Shown: positions 11,231 through 21,990 of the stretch, piece by piece
How positions within the stretch are numbered: position 1 is the stretch's first letter
How the letters are laid out: every line of letters begins with the position of its first letter
Source of the DNA: Amphiura filiformis
Taxonomy: Eukaryota > Echinodermata > Ophiuroidea > Amphilepidida > Amphiuridae
Assembly (NCBI RefSeq): GCF_039555335.1
Contig: NC_092635.1
Span: 48,380,052 to 48,444,051 of the forward strand
Direction: 5' to 3'
DNA: 64,000 bases
The notes under the pieces: generated by a model
What the model saw: only the letters and a program-made list of their open reading frames with translations
Databases searched by the model: none
Told to the model about the DNA's origin: nothing
Program-made: the position numbers and the translations under genes

Positions 11231-11292
11231 GGAGCTATTCCAGATGAAATCCATACACCCCCTATGGAAGACTTCGATCTTAGTTATCTTCC
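11231..11292. repeat. Palindromic MITE family, solo arm
   Basis: GAGCTATTCCAGATGAAATC and ACACCCCCTATGGAAGAC. It resembles the arm at 3540 (both continue as ACTTCGA) and stops where the next repeat begins. Confidence 0.7.
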
Positions 11293-12152
11293 ACACATGA
11301 TGCAGTCATGTCTACAGTAGAATTCATCTCGACCTTTGCAGGACTTAAACCCCATTAAAAGCTATTAAACCAAGATAACCCTCATTGAAGCAGCTCACTG
11401 ATTAAATCAGATCTTCTCTGGTTGTGCACAAGTGTCTTGTTTTACATGTGCGACATCGCAATAAAGCTGGTATTATAGCTTCAGTTGGGTAACCGATTAT
11501 AAAGGAAACGAAAGGAAACAATGGTATGTGTACCTTTGTTCACGAAATGAGACAAAGACCTGCTTTTTGTTAACCAGCATTCTTCAAAATGAGCAACATA
11601 ATGATTGTTGACTTAACACGGTTTGGAAATAATTTCTTCATATTTTGGGTGTTATCTGTCGTTTACATATCCTTCCTAAAACACAAAAGTGCGACCCTCT
11701 CCAAACATCTAAATTAGCTAAAAATTTAGGACATGTTACAAAACTATATTTTCTAGAACCTATTTAGAATAGTTTAAATGTAGCTGGTACCGTTTTTTGT
11801 GGCATCCTTCAGAACGGAGCGGTCCGTTACCAATATAGCTCAATATTTTCGGTCAAATCTCCATTCAATTAACACGGGGAGTTGGCTAGCTATGAGCTAG
11901 CTATGCTTTGCCCTCCTATTTTACAAAAGTGCGACCATTTCTGAACATCTAACCTAGCTGTAATTTTAGGTCATGTTAGAGAAATATATTTGCTAGAAGT
12001 TTGGAGAATAGCTAAAATATTGGCTGGTTATTTTTCACACAGTGATGTTAACTAGGCAAGTGCCCATTCTTCCAACGTACATCATTTGTAGAGGTCACGC
12101 GTCAATGGTGAGAGCACTGTGTATTGTGTATAGGAAAACGGACAGTAACTGC
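11293..12152. repeat. Second copy of the interior of the 4.6 kb element
   Basis: Matches 5010-5645 in the same orientation from GATGCAGTCATGTCTACAGT through GTCACGCGTCAATGGTGAG and GTGTATAGGAAAACGG. It is longer by about 230 bases because an internal block (CAAAAGTGCGACC ... TTAGG) is present twice, at about 11685 and 11925. The terminal inverted repeats of the other copy are missing here. Confidence 0.75.
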
Positions 12153-12189
12153 AGTATGACACGAAGAGTGAATTTCAAACGGGACTACC

Positions 12190-12285
12190 TGAATGACTCC
12201 ATTTGAAATCTACACCCCCTGTGTGGAAGATTAAGGTAATGTCTTACATAGGGGGTGTATGGATTTCAACTAGAATAGTCCAATG
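12190..12285. repeat. Palindromic MITE family, right half
   Basis: Runs from CCATTTGAAATCTACACCCC to GGATTTCAACTAGAATAGTC: one inner and one outer arm of the family. Confidence 0.8.
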
Positions 12286-12590
12286 TGATTATGTGACCTA
12301 CTTATTTGTCTACTCTTCATGTAACCTAACTACATCGGGAAATCTGTGAAATGACCGATCCCCGGGCCTGATCCCCTCAACCATGTGTCCCATTTTTATA
12401 CCAAATTTCATTACCGTCCCAATTTGGTCTAAAACAGTTTAGCCCTTAGGTTTTGAACATTAAGTAATGAGTACATACGGAGGTTCCAAGGTATTCAAAA
12501 TATCAAACATATAAGAGCTTCATCAGGACTGTGTCCCTTGATTTCATTACATAAAGCAGTGCATGGGTACTTCATTCATAGATTTGAATA

Positions 12591-12785
12591 GGCTCTTCCG
12601 GTTGAAATTCATACACCCCCTACAGAAGACATGATCTTAATCTCCCACATTATGGGGTGCAGATTGCAAATGGAGTCACCCATTCAGGTAACCCCATTAG
12701 AAATTCACACCCCCTGTGTGGGAGATTAAGGTCATGTTTGCCATATACATGTAGTAGGGTGTATGAATTTTAACTGAAATAGCCC
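12591..12785. mobile_element. Palindromic MITE, full length
   Basis: A complete, somewhat decayed member of about 195 bases: outer left arm, inner left arm (GGGGTGCAGATTGCAAATGG), inner right arm (AGAAATTCACACCCCCTGTG), outer right arm ending GAAATAGCCCA. No target duplication can be fixed because the outermost GGGCTATT/AATAGCCC is part of the palindrome. Confidence 0.8.
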
Positions 12786-13231
12786 AGTGGAAACTTGCAG
12801 ACGGCCGACGTCAATTACGTCATACTTTGTCTCAATCTCAACTGGTGTAAAAGGTTCACAGCAGACAGCAGTGCATAGGCTAATGAAAGTTGATGTTAAG
12901 TTTCCCCGTCACATATTTTTTGTTAAGCAGTGAGGTACCTCTTTCATTCATTATTTGACTGTCAAAATAAGTCTTTTTTCTCCTACTTGTTTTGTCTCAA
13001 ATTCAAAATTTCAAACATTGGAATGGATCTGATTGTGTCAAATATTTTTTCCTGAACTTTTGAAGTTAAACCCCCCCCCAAAAAAAACACATTCAAATTA
13101 AAACATACGCACAAACTGTTGACTATATTCAATGTTTTTATTCTTTGGAAATTACATTCCAATAAGTAACTCATTCAATACTCATTGTGCTTTTGTTTCT
13201 TTTGAAGGAAGTCTCCAGCAATCACAACATT

Positions 13232-14075
13232 ATGCCTTATATGTCAGAAAAATAAATATCATGTGGTTTTATTTAAAGCAAACTCGTATTGATCTTAAAA
13301 ACAAATAAAACAGCCGTCTCTCACCACACAATATTCAAATTTCCCGGACACCGAAATTGCCTGTGGCAATGACGTCCCAGTAACACAATGAAGGCTGATG
13401 ACAATTGAGCACAAATAACCATGACGTCATTGCACCCGGCAATTTCGGTGCGGTAATTTTGAATATATCGCGTGTTGAAAGCCGGCTGTTTTTATTTGTT
13501 TTTAAGGTCAATATGAGTTTGTTTTAAATAAAACCATGTGATTTGTGCTTGATAACTGTTTTTCTAACATATAAGGGGCTGGCATTTTCTTCGGAAGGGG
13601 GGGGGTCCCAAAAATACTGGGGGGGGTCATAGAATTTTCAGACCAAAAATAGGGGGGTTATAATTTTTTTAACAGGGGGGTTATAGAATTATTAAGGGCT
13701 GGTGACTTAACTTTTTAAGGGCTGGTGACTTTAACTTCACAGTCGAAATGTGCGTACAATCTATGCAAAATTTTTACACGCTCCGCGCGCCTTCTTTACA
13801 CTTACAATAAAAATTTTACTGCGCTCCACACACTTTCTTCACTTTTAAGTTTTGACGGGCTCCGCGCCTTAGTTCCGGCAATGAATAATTTTTCTTGAGT
13901 CTGTGTAGTTGGAAGGGGGTCATAAAATTTTTCGACCAGCGATAGGGGGTCGTAAAATTTTTGCCCACGATAGGGGGGGGTCATAAAAAAATTGACTCCG
14001 GTCACCGACATATTTGGGACCCCCCCCCCTTCCGAAGAAAATGCCAGCCCCCTAAGGCATAGTGTTGTGAGGAGT
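13232..14075. mobile_element. Foldback element split by a second foldback
   Basis: The outer palindrome pairs about 13205-13375 with 13440-13576 plus 14054-14075: CATGTGGTTTTATTTAAAGC, AAAAACAAATAAAACAGCC and CGAAATTGCC on the left, their complements on the right. The right arm is broken at ATATAAGG, where the G-rich foldback 13575-14053 has inserted. The symmetry resumes beyond it (AAGGCATAGTGTTGTGA against TCACAACATTATGCCTT). Confidence 0.75.
13575..14053. mobile_element. G-tract foldback MITE, GGGGCTGGCATTTTC ends
   Basis: Inverted ends GGGGCTGGCATTTTCTTCGG with a following run of nine or more G, and the complement at 14013-14053. The inside alternates G runs with short coding-like filler and has no real gene. 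TAAG flanks it on both sides and may be the target duplication. Confidence 0.75.
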
Positions 14076-15016
14076 GTTCCTTAAACAGGAGAAAGAGCCC
14101 CAGGGTGGTACTCAGTACAAATGACCATACAGGGATGTGCTGCAAACTACATGTGTCATATTTTGGCCACTTGGTATATCAATAGCTCTTTTGTAAGCCA
14201 ATTTTGGTATATGGATAGTTTATATTTTCACAATTTTGCCAATTTTTAAGAATAATAGCCCAATGTTGCCAAAATTTTTGGGAAAGGTTGTTAAAACTTT
14301 ACATTAAATCGGAATATGAATGCCCAAAACTTTAAAAAAAGGACATTTTTAAAATATTTGCTCCTGTAAAACCAATGAAATTGTTTCAAATCAGCCAACA
14401 ATTCAAAAACATTTATAATGTACTGTGAAAATAATATTGCCATTTTACTTGAGCAGGTCACAAAATAATTACTGTAAGAGACCAACCCAGAACATGCGTT
14501 TTGGAGAAATCTTTTTTTAATTTGGCTAATAACAATCATGTACGTTTTTAAGCCAAACTTTATTAATTTTAACTGAACATCTTTAGAAAATGTGTTTGCA
14601 AAAAATCTTCAGATTTTTTTGTCAGTTTTTGGTAAATTGAAGTGTAGCTTTAGCCTCTGGGGGAAAAAATGACCAACAGACCGACCCTACTTGAAAGGGA
14701 CATCCGCCCATGGAACAGGGTGGGTTTTTTTCTTCACCTAAAAGTGAAATTTTCATGTTTAATATATTTATATCCAAATGGGAAGGGGAAACTTGTATTT
14801 TGTGAAAATACCAATGCCTAAATATATTCCTTTCTTTAGAATTGGCAGAATGTAAAAGATTAATTGCACAAAAATGTCTGTTTTCAGTTGTATGATTTCT
14901 GAAATACATTTTTAAAAGTTGTGGTCCCATTTCAAAACAAGAATCATTCTAGGGTTTTTATATTTTACCAATATGTCCAGTTCTTTGGCCATGTACCGCC
15001 TGATCCAAGTTCATTC
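14076..15016. other. Intergenic stretch, no gene recognised
   Basis: AT-rich, with many TTTT/AAAA runs. The frames at 14291-14539 and 14622-14930 on the minus strand show no family motif. This is the region just downstream of the DET1 stop, so the DET1 3' UTR should run into it, but no clear polyadenylation site stands out. Confidence 0.4.
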
Positions 15017-15021
15017 TCATT

Positions 15022-15115
15022 TGACCTGTGACCCTGCACAGGCTGACATCAATTATATGACCTGTGACCTGATACAGTTATTTCTTATTTGACCTGTGAC
15101 CTGGTACAGGTTGAT
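15022..15115. repeat. TGACCTGTGACC minisatellite overlapping the DET1 stop
   Basis: Three units start TGACCTGTGACCY at 15022, 15058 and 15090 (spacing 36 and 32). Each holds two TGACCY half sites one base apart. The DET1 stop codon at 15078-15080 lies inside the array. Confidence 0.85.
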
Positions 15116-15291
15116 GTCTCACATGGAAATTCACCACATATTCGGTGTTGGTACGTTGCACAGAGATGGCAAAAGGCTCATAAGGATGGAAGGTGAATGC
15201 AACTAATTTGCGGGCGATGGGTGGAGATGGACGTCCGACAACCCCAGCGTGGATCTTGAACTTGAGAATCCCTGAATCACGAGAATAGAAC
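15078..15291 (-). CDS. DET1: DET1 homolog, last coding exon
   Basis: The minus strand shows an acceptor CCTTTACAG just before 15291. The split arginine codon (AG from the previous exon plus G) is followed by [35 protein letters not shown] and [10 protein letters not shown]. This matches the conserved DET1 C-terminus nearly residue for residue and in phase with the large exon. Vertebrate DET1 ends a few residues after the H-x-R-H motif. Here about a dozen further codons ([11 protein letters not shown]) come from the minisatellite at 15022-15115 before TAA at 15078. A further spliced terminal exon cannot be excluded. Confidence 0.9.
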
Positions 15292-15434
15292 CTGTAAAGG
15301 AGAAATAAAATTGGACAAAAGAGGTTTAGAATTAAAACAGAACAACACTGTCAAAACATGACACCTCAAACCAAACTGGTAAAATATAGTGAAGTAGTGT
15401 TGCTTTTCATTAAACCTAAAACCTGATGAGTACC

Positions 15435-15495
15435 AATCATTTTGATACAGCCTGTATTAGTCTGCCCGACTAATACAGGCTGTATCAAAATGATT
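15435..15495. repeat. Perfect 28 bp hairpin in the DET1 intron
   Basis: Arms 15435-15462 and 15468-15495 are exact reverse complements (the left begins AATCATTTTGATACAGCCTG) around the five-base loop TGCCC. Confidence 0.95.
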
Positions 15496-15561
15496 ATAAG
15501 GTTAAATAAATAATTTTGTTCATTATACTCTTGGATATTGCATGTACTGAGAAGATTGAAA

Positions 15562-15864
15562 TGGGCTTAAATTCCATTTAAAATCCACACTACCCCTGTG
15601 GAAGATTATGGAAATATAGTGTATAGTGTACCTTCCACAGGGGGAGCATGAATTTCAAATGGAATTAGCTGCACATATACCAATTCTATTTTAAACTCAC
15701 CCTCCCTCTGTGAAAGATTCAAGTTGAATAATCTTTATCAGAGGGTGTATGAAATTCAAATGAAGCTCCCAAATGTATTCATTTCATATGAAATTTATAT
15801 ACCCCCTGTAGAAGATGTCCAAAGTCACTCCAGGGGTAGTGTGGATTTTAAATGGAATAGCCCA
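15562..15864. mobile_element. Palindromic MITE family, divergent double unit
   Basis: Several arms in alternating orientation (TTAAAATCCACACTACCCCT, GGGGGAGCATGAATTTCAAA, GAGGGTGTATGAAATTCAAA, GGATTTTAAATGGAATAGCC). It is a diverged subfamily with ACTACCCCTG in place of ACACCCCCTA; the same form reappears at 63866-64000. Confidence 0.7.
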
Positions 15865-16933
15865 ATGCAGGGTCTGCATTTCCAGCTTCACCAACACAGA
15901 CCACCTAGTTCCATTTTTTCAGTATAGATATTGAATGATATCACAGTTTCTATGTAATAAGATAAGCTTAGTGTCCCATACCTTGCACTTATAATGTACG
16001 CATGTATTGGATTTGAGGCTTGGGAGATTCAACTACAACTTAGTTTAAGTGCACCTAAACATGGATGGCATTACAGAGCAACCTGAAACAACAATAATTC
16101 TCTTTAAGAGGTATTTGATTTCCCCTGGTCAAAAACTTCTAATAAAACTGTTTTTTTTTCAAAATATTGACTGCACATAAACCTGAAGGCATTATTCTTG
16201 TGCACTGTGCAATAATTTCTAAAACTAGTTACAATGTAAAGAAATTAGCAAGACAGTGCATAAATGAGTATATTTTCACTTGTGCTTCGATATACTTGTT
16301 AGTATTAAGTTTATTGTGTATGTCTGTGTGATGTTTGTGTATGCTTTTTTTAATCACAGTTGTCACTACATGTACATTCACTGTATGCTTTAACAACAAA
16401 GCCAACTAGCTTCAACTACATTTATAAATATAGGAGACCGAGTAGCTATGTGTAAAACATGCCCAAAACAGGCAATTTTTTTCATGTGTTAAGGGTAAAC
16501 CTGGGGAGCCTTGAGCCCCCAATGCCACCCCTTGGGCACGCACTAGAGAAGCCACTTATCTTTCCTGTTGATAAGTTGATCTCATATTTTATCTTCCACC
16601 TGTCTTTAAGACGGCCTAATCTAATTTTAGACGGGTGGATTTAATGGATTTTACAGATGTGATAGCTCTAAAACAGATGATTTTAAGGTTGTATGAACTT
16701 GAGACTAATTCAGAGGGACATGTAAAGGCCAAATCAGGACATATTTGATCCTAGTGACCCTTCCATGGGTATAGACAAGTTGCTTTATATTTGAGGGTCA
16801 AATTTTGCTATCTGCGTGGACGGGTGGTTTCTGATTTCTGGCTAAGACTCTGATTGGGGATATAAACAATCAAACAAATGTACAAACATAAGACCATGTA
16901 TATTAGGGATTGTGTATGCAGAGATGTAAAGGG

Positions 16934-17085
16934 CTTCCACTAATTGTATCATGCGAGTTGCTGGTTTACAAATCATCATCAGTTGCGCAAGCACGCATAT
17001 TACATTGATAGATAGACCCTGGTACAAATCCCAGCACAGTTACAACATGATGCATCACTTGACTTGCACGATGCAAAAGGAGCCT
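16934..17085. repeat. Dispersed repeat, copy 2 (TTCCACTAATTGTATCATGC)
   Basis: Same orientation as 11056-11220, with an extra GATA in TTGATAGATAGACCC. It lies within the DET1 intron on the opposite strand sense. Confidence 0.7.
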
Positions 17086-17859
17086 ACATGCTTATAGAAA
17101 TGCTAACATAAATCATCTGAGAACATTGTTTAGTAACAATATATTAGTAGAAGCAGAAAGCGTATGGTACACATTCCAAGAAATGTTAAATTTGTTTGTT
17201 CTAGCATTCTACATTTCCACAAAATTATCACATTTTGTCTTCAAAATCGTATCTCAGTGCTACAATGAAATTATTTTAGAAAAATTTTAAGAAAAAATAT
17301 TGGAATATATAGCTACTTTTTGGGTATTTTGAAGGGCAACATGAGTAAATAATAAGAAATCAAACATCGCGCAACTCGCATGTAACTGATGGTCGTAAAA
17401 GATAATCCGATAACAATAGCTAAGCACCGGGAGAATTCGTGATGCGCAAAAAACGCCGAAAGTCACACATTTTGGGTATAATCGCACATTTTAGGTTCGG
17501 CCGCAAATTTTAAAAATTTTCTAAGATATCCATTTTTAAAGTATTCATTTTTCAAAAAACGTAAGTTTTTACTAAAATTGAAAGAATCCATGGCGATCTG
17601 CAATACAATCCATGCAGAAAAAAAGCACAGTGCAATTTTGACAGTCGTAAACATGAACCCGGAAGTGAGCACACAATTCGGGTCGCAGTGCCGTCGTGTA
17701 TAGAAACCAGAACATGATTGGCTGATTATCGTGTTGTTAGTGGATAGCTGTCCAATCACTGCATTGGTTAGAAACTTTTATTGATTAATCGGTAGTATTG
17801 ATTAATTTGTTAAAAATGAGCGGAGTTGAAAGCTGGTTTTGTTTTCGCGATGGGGAGAG

Positions 17860-17901
17860 TTGAATCACAGATTCTCAATGTGTTGAGAATCTGTGGTTGA
17901 A
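17860..17901. repeat. Short hairpin in the DET1 intron
   Basis: TTGAATCACAGATTCTCAA is followed four bases later by TTGAGAATCTGTGGTTGAA: 19-base arms with one mismatch. Confidence 0.85.
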
Positions 17902-18182
17902 TTCCGGTGTTGAACTTGAACTTAAGTTTGCCGAGTGAATGAGCCGTTCAAGTTGACTGAAGGCATTTTACGGGAGTCTCTGCGCGAGTCGACTCGCGTC
18001 GAAATTCCACCCCTGCCGTGGAAGGATTTCCGATTTCCGAGGAAAAAAAGAAAACATTTAAATTTGTTTTTAAAAACTACAAATTTGAACTTTTTTGGGA
18101 AAATGCACGCATTTTGGGAATATTATCGCGCATTTTCCCGGTGCTTAACAATAGCCATCAATAAGTCCTTTCCGGTCCCTTC

Positions 18183-18349
18183 ATTCGCTGGCGTAGTGCA
18201 CGTTAGAATATGACCGTTGCTAGGTCAACTGGATCACACTTTCTTCGTTACGAACCACTGATTGAAATGATCACAACACAAAGCCTATGTCATGAGCCTA
18301 GGGTTGAACCAGTAACCAATGGTTACTAACGTGCACTATGGCAGCGAAT
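18183..18349. repeat. Foldback element near the DET1 splice donor
   Basis: ATTCGCTGGCGTAGTGCACG at the left pairs with CGTGCACTATGGCAGCGAAT at the right (24-base arms, two mismatches). CCGGTCCCT stands two bases outside the left end and just outside the right end, a possible imperfect target duplication. The element ends about 28 bases from the DET1 donor. Confidence 0.7.
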
Positions 18350-18377
18350 ACCCGGTCCCTGATTATATTCTATTTAC

Positions 18378-19865
18378 CTGATAGGATGATCGCTGCAGGC
18401 TTTGGGTCTTTCCATTACCGACACCCATTTATCATCATAGCTAAACAGAGACAGATCTAAATATGGGCTGCTGCTGTAGGACTGTGAACTAATGGGGAGC
18501 TGGGCCAACAGTCTCTTCACCGCCTCGGTGTGCCCACCATACTTAGCATTGATTATGGTGTGTTTGAAGCGTCTCTGAATCTGTCTGGCGTAGATATTGC
18601 TGGAAGCTGAGCAGGTGAACTGGGCGGGGGCATGGAGAGTTGCATTGCGGAATAAGTCGCAGAAGTTCTCAAACAGTTCCAGCAGACCTTCCGATGTATT
18701 TTCGAACACTGCGACCACTTTTGTGGATACCATGTTGTACACTATGAAGAAGGAAGGCTGGGAGTTCGGATCTTGTATCCGCAGCAGAACGACATCTTCG
18801 CTAGCGTACTTTATTAAGAGATGGTTCTCGTCCAGTAGCTGCATCTTCCACATTCTAAGCCAGCGGAAGTACTCGTAATATTGGAAGAATTGTCTCATTG
18901 CTGTAGGCGTTCCTTTCTGTTGTGCTTTGTTCCACAGAAACACAAGAAGTCGGTGCTTAAGGGAGTTGATGCTTTTGTCGCTGTAAGGTCTGTCAGATGC
19001 TGGTTGTGGAGTGGCAAGAATCAATGCATCGTCCTCGTAACAAAATCTTCCGATTGTTCTCACATCTATAAAACTTCCATCCGGAGTCACTTGAAATATG
19101 TGGATGGTCTGTTGCTGGACGGACAATACCGCCAGGATATTTTTGTACAGATAAAGGCCTTGATTGTGTGACAAGAAGATCTTGTCACATTTGAAATTTC
19201 TTGTGTCACAGAGTATTCCTGCTTGCAGGTCTACTAGATGGAGCGAGTAGTCCTCCAGTGGGGAACGTTGACTTGGCGAGACAGATTCATTATTGCGGTA
19301 TCTATCGTAGAATGGAGGCATGGGATCTTCGGGTACATATATGGCAGATCCAACAATTACATAACGACCATCATCGGTAAAAAGGCTACACTCGCGATTG
19401 AGATGCTCTCCATCTGGAGCGACGTTGACCGTGTGATGACGAGCGAAAGAATCTATGGAAAAGTTGTCCTTTTATGTGTTGCGCTTCTTGATCTATCGCA
19501 ACATCAGCTGAAGAGTGCTTGGATAAACTCTGCAGCAGGTCCCCAGCTGCTGCAGGGCCTTGGAAGCGGTATATCTCTAAGGAGGTCTGATCTGAAGAGA
19601 ATGCGATGAAGTATTGCCCATCCGGAGAGAACTTCCTGAGAAAACATGGTGGTTTCTCCACGTTGACTACGGTGAAGTTTGGGAAGATGTTCTGGTGGAA
19701 AGTTCGTGCCACATGAAACTGTGTGCCGGGTTTACACCTGTGCGTCTCCCTTTGTCTCAAACGGTAGACAATGTTTTGATTCTGAATCTGGCGGGGTTTG
19801 ATAGTATCAGGTAGCTCCACACCATTCAGAACTGCCGAGCCGCAGCTTACGTGATCGGTTTTCAT
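18378..19865 (-). CDS. DET1: DET1 homolog, large coding exon (one-base frameshift)
   Basis: DET1 is the nuclear adaptor that joins DDB1-CUL4 to COP1 in a ubiquitin ligase acting on transcription factors such as JUN. From ATG at 19865 (in-frame TAA a few codons upstream, acceptor CTGCAG ending at 19904) the frame has K-P-R-Q-I-Q-N-Q-N (about residue 23), [15 protein letters not shown] (56-70) and [11 protein letters not shown] (89-99). After residue 140 the frame shifts by one base at the run 19446-19448. Dropping one base restores [10 protein letters not shown] and [14 protein letters not shown]. The rest is intact: [44 protein letters not shown]. It ends at a donor, AG|GTAAAT. With the last exon it makes 566 residues; the vertebrate protein is about 550. 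Because everything else is conserved, the shift is either a sequence error or a very recent lesion. Confidence 0.93.
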
Positions 19866-19903
19866 TTTCCTGCTGTGTGATTATGAATCTCAACTGGTAG
19901 AAC
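19866..19903 (-). other. DET1 5' UTR start of the large exon, with splice acceptor
   Basis: The minus strand shows TTTTTCTGCAG|GTTC at 19904/19903. A non-coding first exon should lie upstream (higher coordinates); it was not located. Confidence 0.7.
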
Positions 19904-20631
19904 CTGCAGAAAAATGAACAGGAATAAACAAACTTAGTTGAACTTCTTAGAGATGTTCTGGACTTCTTATTTAGAAACTCTAGCTCTAGAAATACAATAA
20001 AATTACTTGATCAGATCAAGATAGGCAATCTATAGTAGGACATCTTGGCCTGTATGTCTCCAGACTACCTCTAATTCCACTCAGACTACCTTTCCTAAAT
20101 GCCTATGTTACATTGGTCCAACATTTGTGACACTTTCCTTCATGTCCCTTGACTACCTACAAAAGGCTACAAACCACTTTTCCCGATGTTACACTGGTCC
20201 AATATTTGTGACACTTCCTAAGAGTGACTTCAGTCTTGCAAATCGACAGTGATGGTCTGTACAAATACAATGTCCACTTTTCAAATAGTGTGTCCACCCA
20301 CATTTAGCGAATTTTCTAAACATTTAAAACACACTTTTAGGCATTTAAAAATGTTCACAACTTGCATCCTATAATATATCACAAAGGGTTGCATGATTGT
20401 CACAAGGTGGGTACCGTATGCAAAAAGGGTGGAAGTGTAACGTTTTTCCGCATTGTGCAGTTGATAAAATAATGAATCTTCACAACACCTCCTATTGATC
20501 TAGTTCATGTATAGCTGATGAATAAGGCTACAAAAGCACTACAGAGCAATGAGTAGTGGCTGTTTAAATCTGAATTTAGGGTGGAAGAGGAGCATGCATT
20601 AGTCCCGGTTCAGGCACTCTGTGTATCCACG
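19904..20631. other. Upstream of DET1 coding exon; short direct repeat
   Basis: No gene seen. ATGTTACAYTGGTCCAAYAT occurs at 20105 and again at 20186 (period 81), each followed by TTGTGACACTT. The DET1 promoter and first exon may be here or further up, but no clear promoter signal was found. Confidence 0.5.
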
Positions 20632-20710
20632 GGTACCAGGGACTGTCTTTTGGAATTGGCAGGAGAGCATTAAATAACTCTTCTGGAGCCTTTCAGGAGA
20701 GCTGTTTAAG
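20632..20710. repeat. Dispersed repeat shared with 55153-55226 (inverted)
   Basis: GACTGTCTTTTGGAATTGGC and GAGCATTAAATAACTCTTCT return as the reverse complement at 55153-55226. A short inverted piece (CAAAAGGCAGTCCCTGGGGT) is also at 21374-21393, so 20632-21395 may be one element. Confidence 0.65.
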
Positions 20711-20801
20711 AGCATTTACAATAGAATATAAGGAGAGAATTGTCAACTAAGGAGAGCTAAAAATTGCTCTCATCAGATTTAAGGAGAGCAGTAGACAGCA
20801 A

Positions 20802-21065
20802 TCCAGGAAAAAAATAGTTGGCACACTTGCACTAAACAATGGAAATGTGTGCCCTATCAAAATTGGAGAGGCTAGTGAAACATGCATGCAATATATGTGA
20901 AGTACAGACTCTCCCCTATATCTCACCATTCACCACTCTCCATCTTTCAATGTTGGAGGGTCTTACGGACCGGTTGACAACAAGGCTTGGTCTAACATTG
21001 AATTGGGGGAGCGGGGGCAGAGATATACCAAAAGACAGGCAAAGTGTGCCAACCTTTTTTTCCTG
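20802..21065. repeat. Foldback element, CCAGGAAAAAAATAG ends
   Basis: CCAGGAAAAAAATAGTTGGC with ACACTTGC pairs with GCAAAGTGTGCCAACC and TTTTTTTCCTGG at the right end. It lies between the two arms of the 20632-21395 repeat. Confidence 0.7.
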
Positions 21066-21079
21066 GATTGAGGGGCTTA

Positions 21080-21338
21080 GCTAGAAATTCAGGTTTGCCC
21101 ATCATTTGAATAAATTTGCTTGTCCCAAAACGTTTACCAAACTTCTACAACCCATTAGGGGTTCAAAGAGTTCAAATATGTGCTGCTATAATTACAAACC
21201 TGGTCTACTAAAAAGGTTAATAAACTTTCTGAACACCTACAATTATAATATAGCATCTGTCAAAGGCATTAATTTTGCCCGTCCCAGGAGCAAATTCCAC
21301 GTCTAAAATGACGGCCAGACGGGTGGCTAGCTAAGACA
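21080..21338. repeat. Possible element with CTTAGCTAG/CTAGCTAAG ends
   Basis: Short inverted ends GGCTTAGCTAG and CTAGCTAAGACA. The sequence before the right end (AGACGGGTGG) is found also near 16628 and 16819. Weak evidence. Confidence 0.35.
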
Positions 21339-21587
21339 CTGACAGTAGAGAGAGATTGCTCTCGCTCTCCTCAAAAGGCAGTCCCTGGGGTACTCATGCT
21401 CATCGATGCACTTTGAAAACATCCCCTTCTGCATATCATTTTCGTGAATATTTCATGATAAAAATACCCCCATTCTTAGCGATTTCCTGGGGCGATTTCA
21501 CACTTTTTTTGCCCTTCAACAATGTCCCTTTTTTGCTGTAAAACATGAATGATATTTTTAATATCATTAAAATTAGCCTTTTTATTA

Positions 21588-21990
21588 TAGCAGCATTTCT
21601 CCAGTTTCCAACCCTGAATAATCATAATGTGATTTTAGCCTTTTTTTTAGGGTCTACATAGACTACAACTTTTTACAACTTTTGTAAACAAATTAAAAAA
21701 AAATTTTTTTTACAAAATTGAAAAAAGAGGTGATAGACCTTTAATTACTTGTTATTCTAAGGTAAGGTTGGAATGTTTTTTCAAAGCTGGATCAAGTTGT
21801 ACATTTGAATTACTTTTGCTTCTATTGAACAGCTAACAATGCATACTACATGATGTAATTCAAGGTCCTTGACAAACTGGCTTTATCCAGCTTTGAAAAA
21901 ATTTATTTTTGTAGCAGCATTTCTCCGGTTTCCAACCTTGAATACTGTGATTTTAAGGTCTAAAACTTTTTCAATTTTTGTAAACAAAAA
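21588..21990. repeat. Direct repeat of a TAGCAGCATTTCTCC block
   Basis: TAGCAGCATTTCTCCAGTTTCCAACC near 21587 returns near 21911, both followed by TGTGATTTTA and then TTTGTAAACAAA. Between them CAAAGCTGGATCAAG and TATCCAGCTTTG form an inverted pair. No gene. Confidence 0.6.

Larger units (their letters stand above)
15292..18377 (-). other. DET1 intron (about 3.1 kb)
   Basis: Bounded by AG|GTAAAT at the donor (18378/18377) and CCTTTACAG at the acceptor (15292). It contains a perfect hairpin (15435-15495), a decayed palindromic MITE (15562-15864), a dispersed repeat (16934-17085), a short hairpin (17860-17901), a foldback (18183-18349) and otherwise unremarkable AT-rich sequence. No other gene is seen in it. 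Confidence 0.85.
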
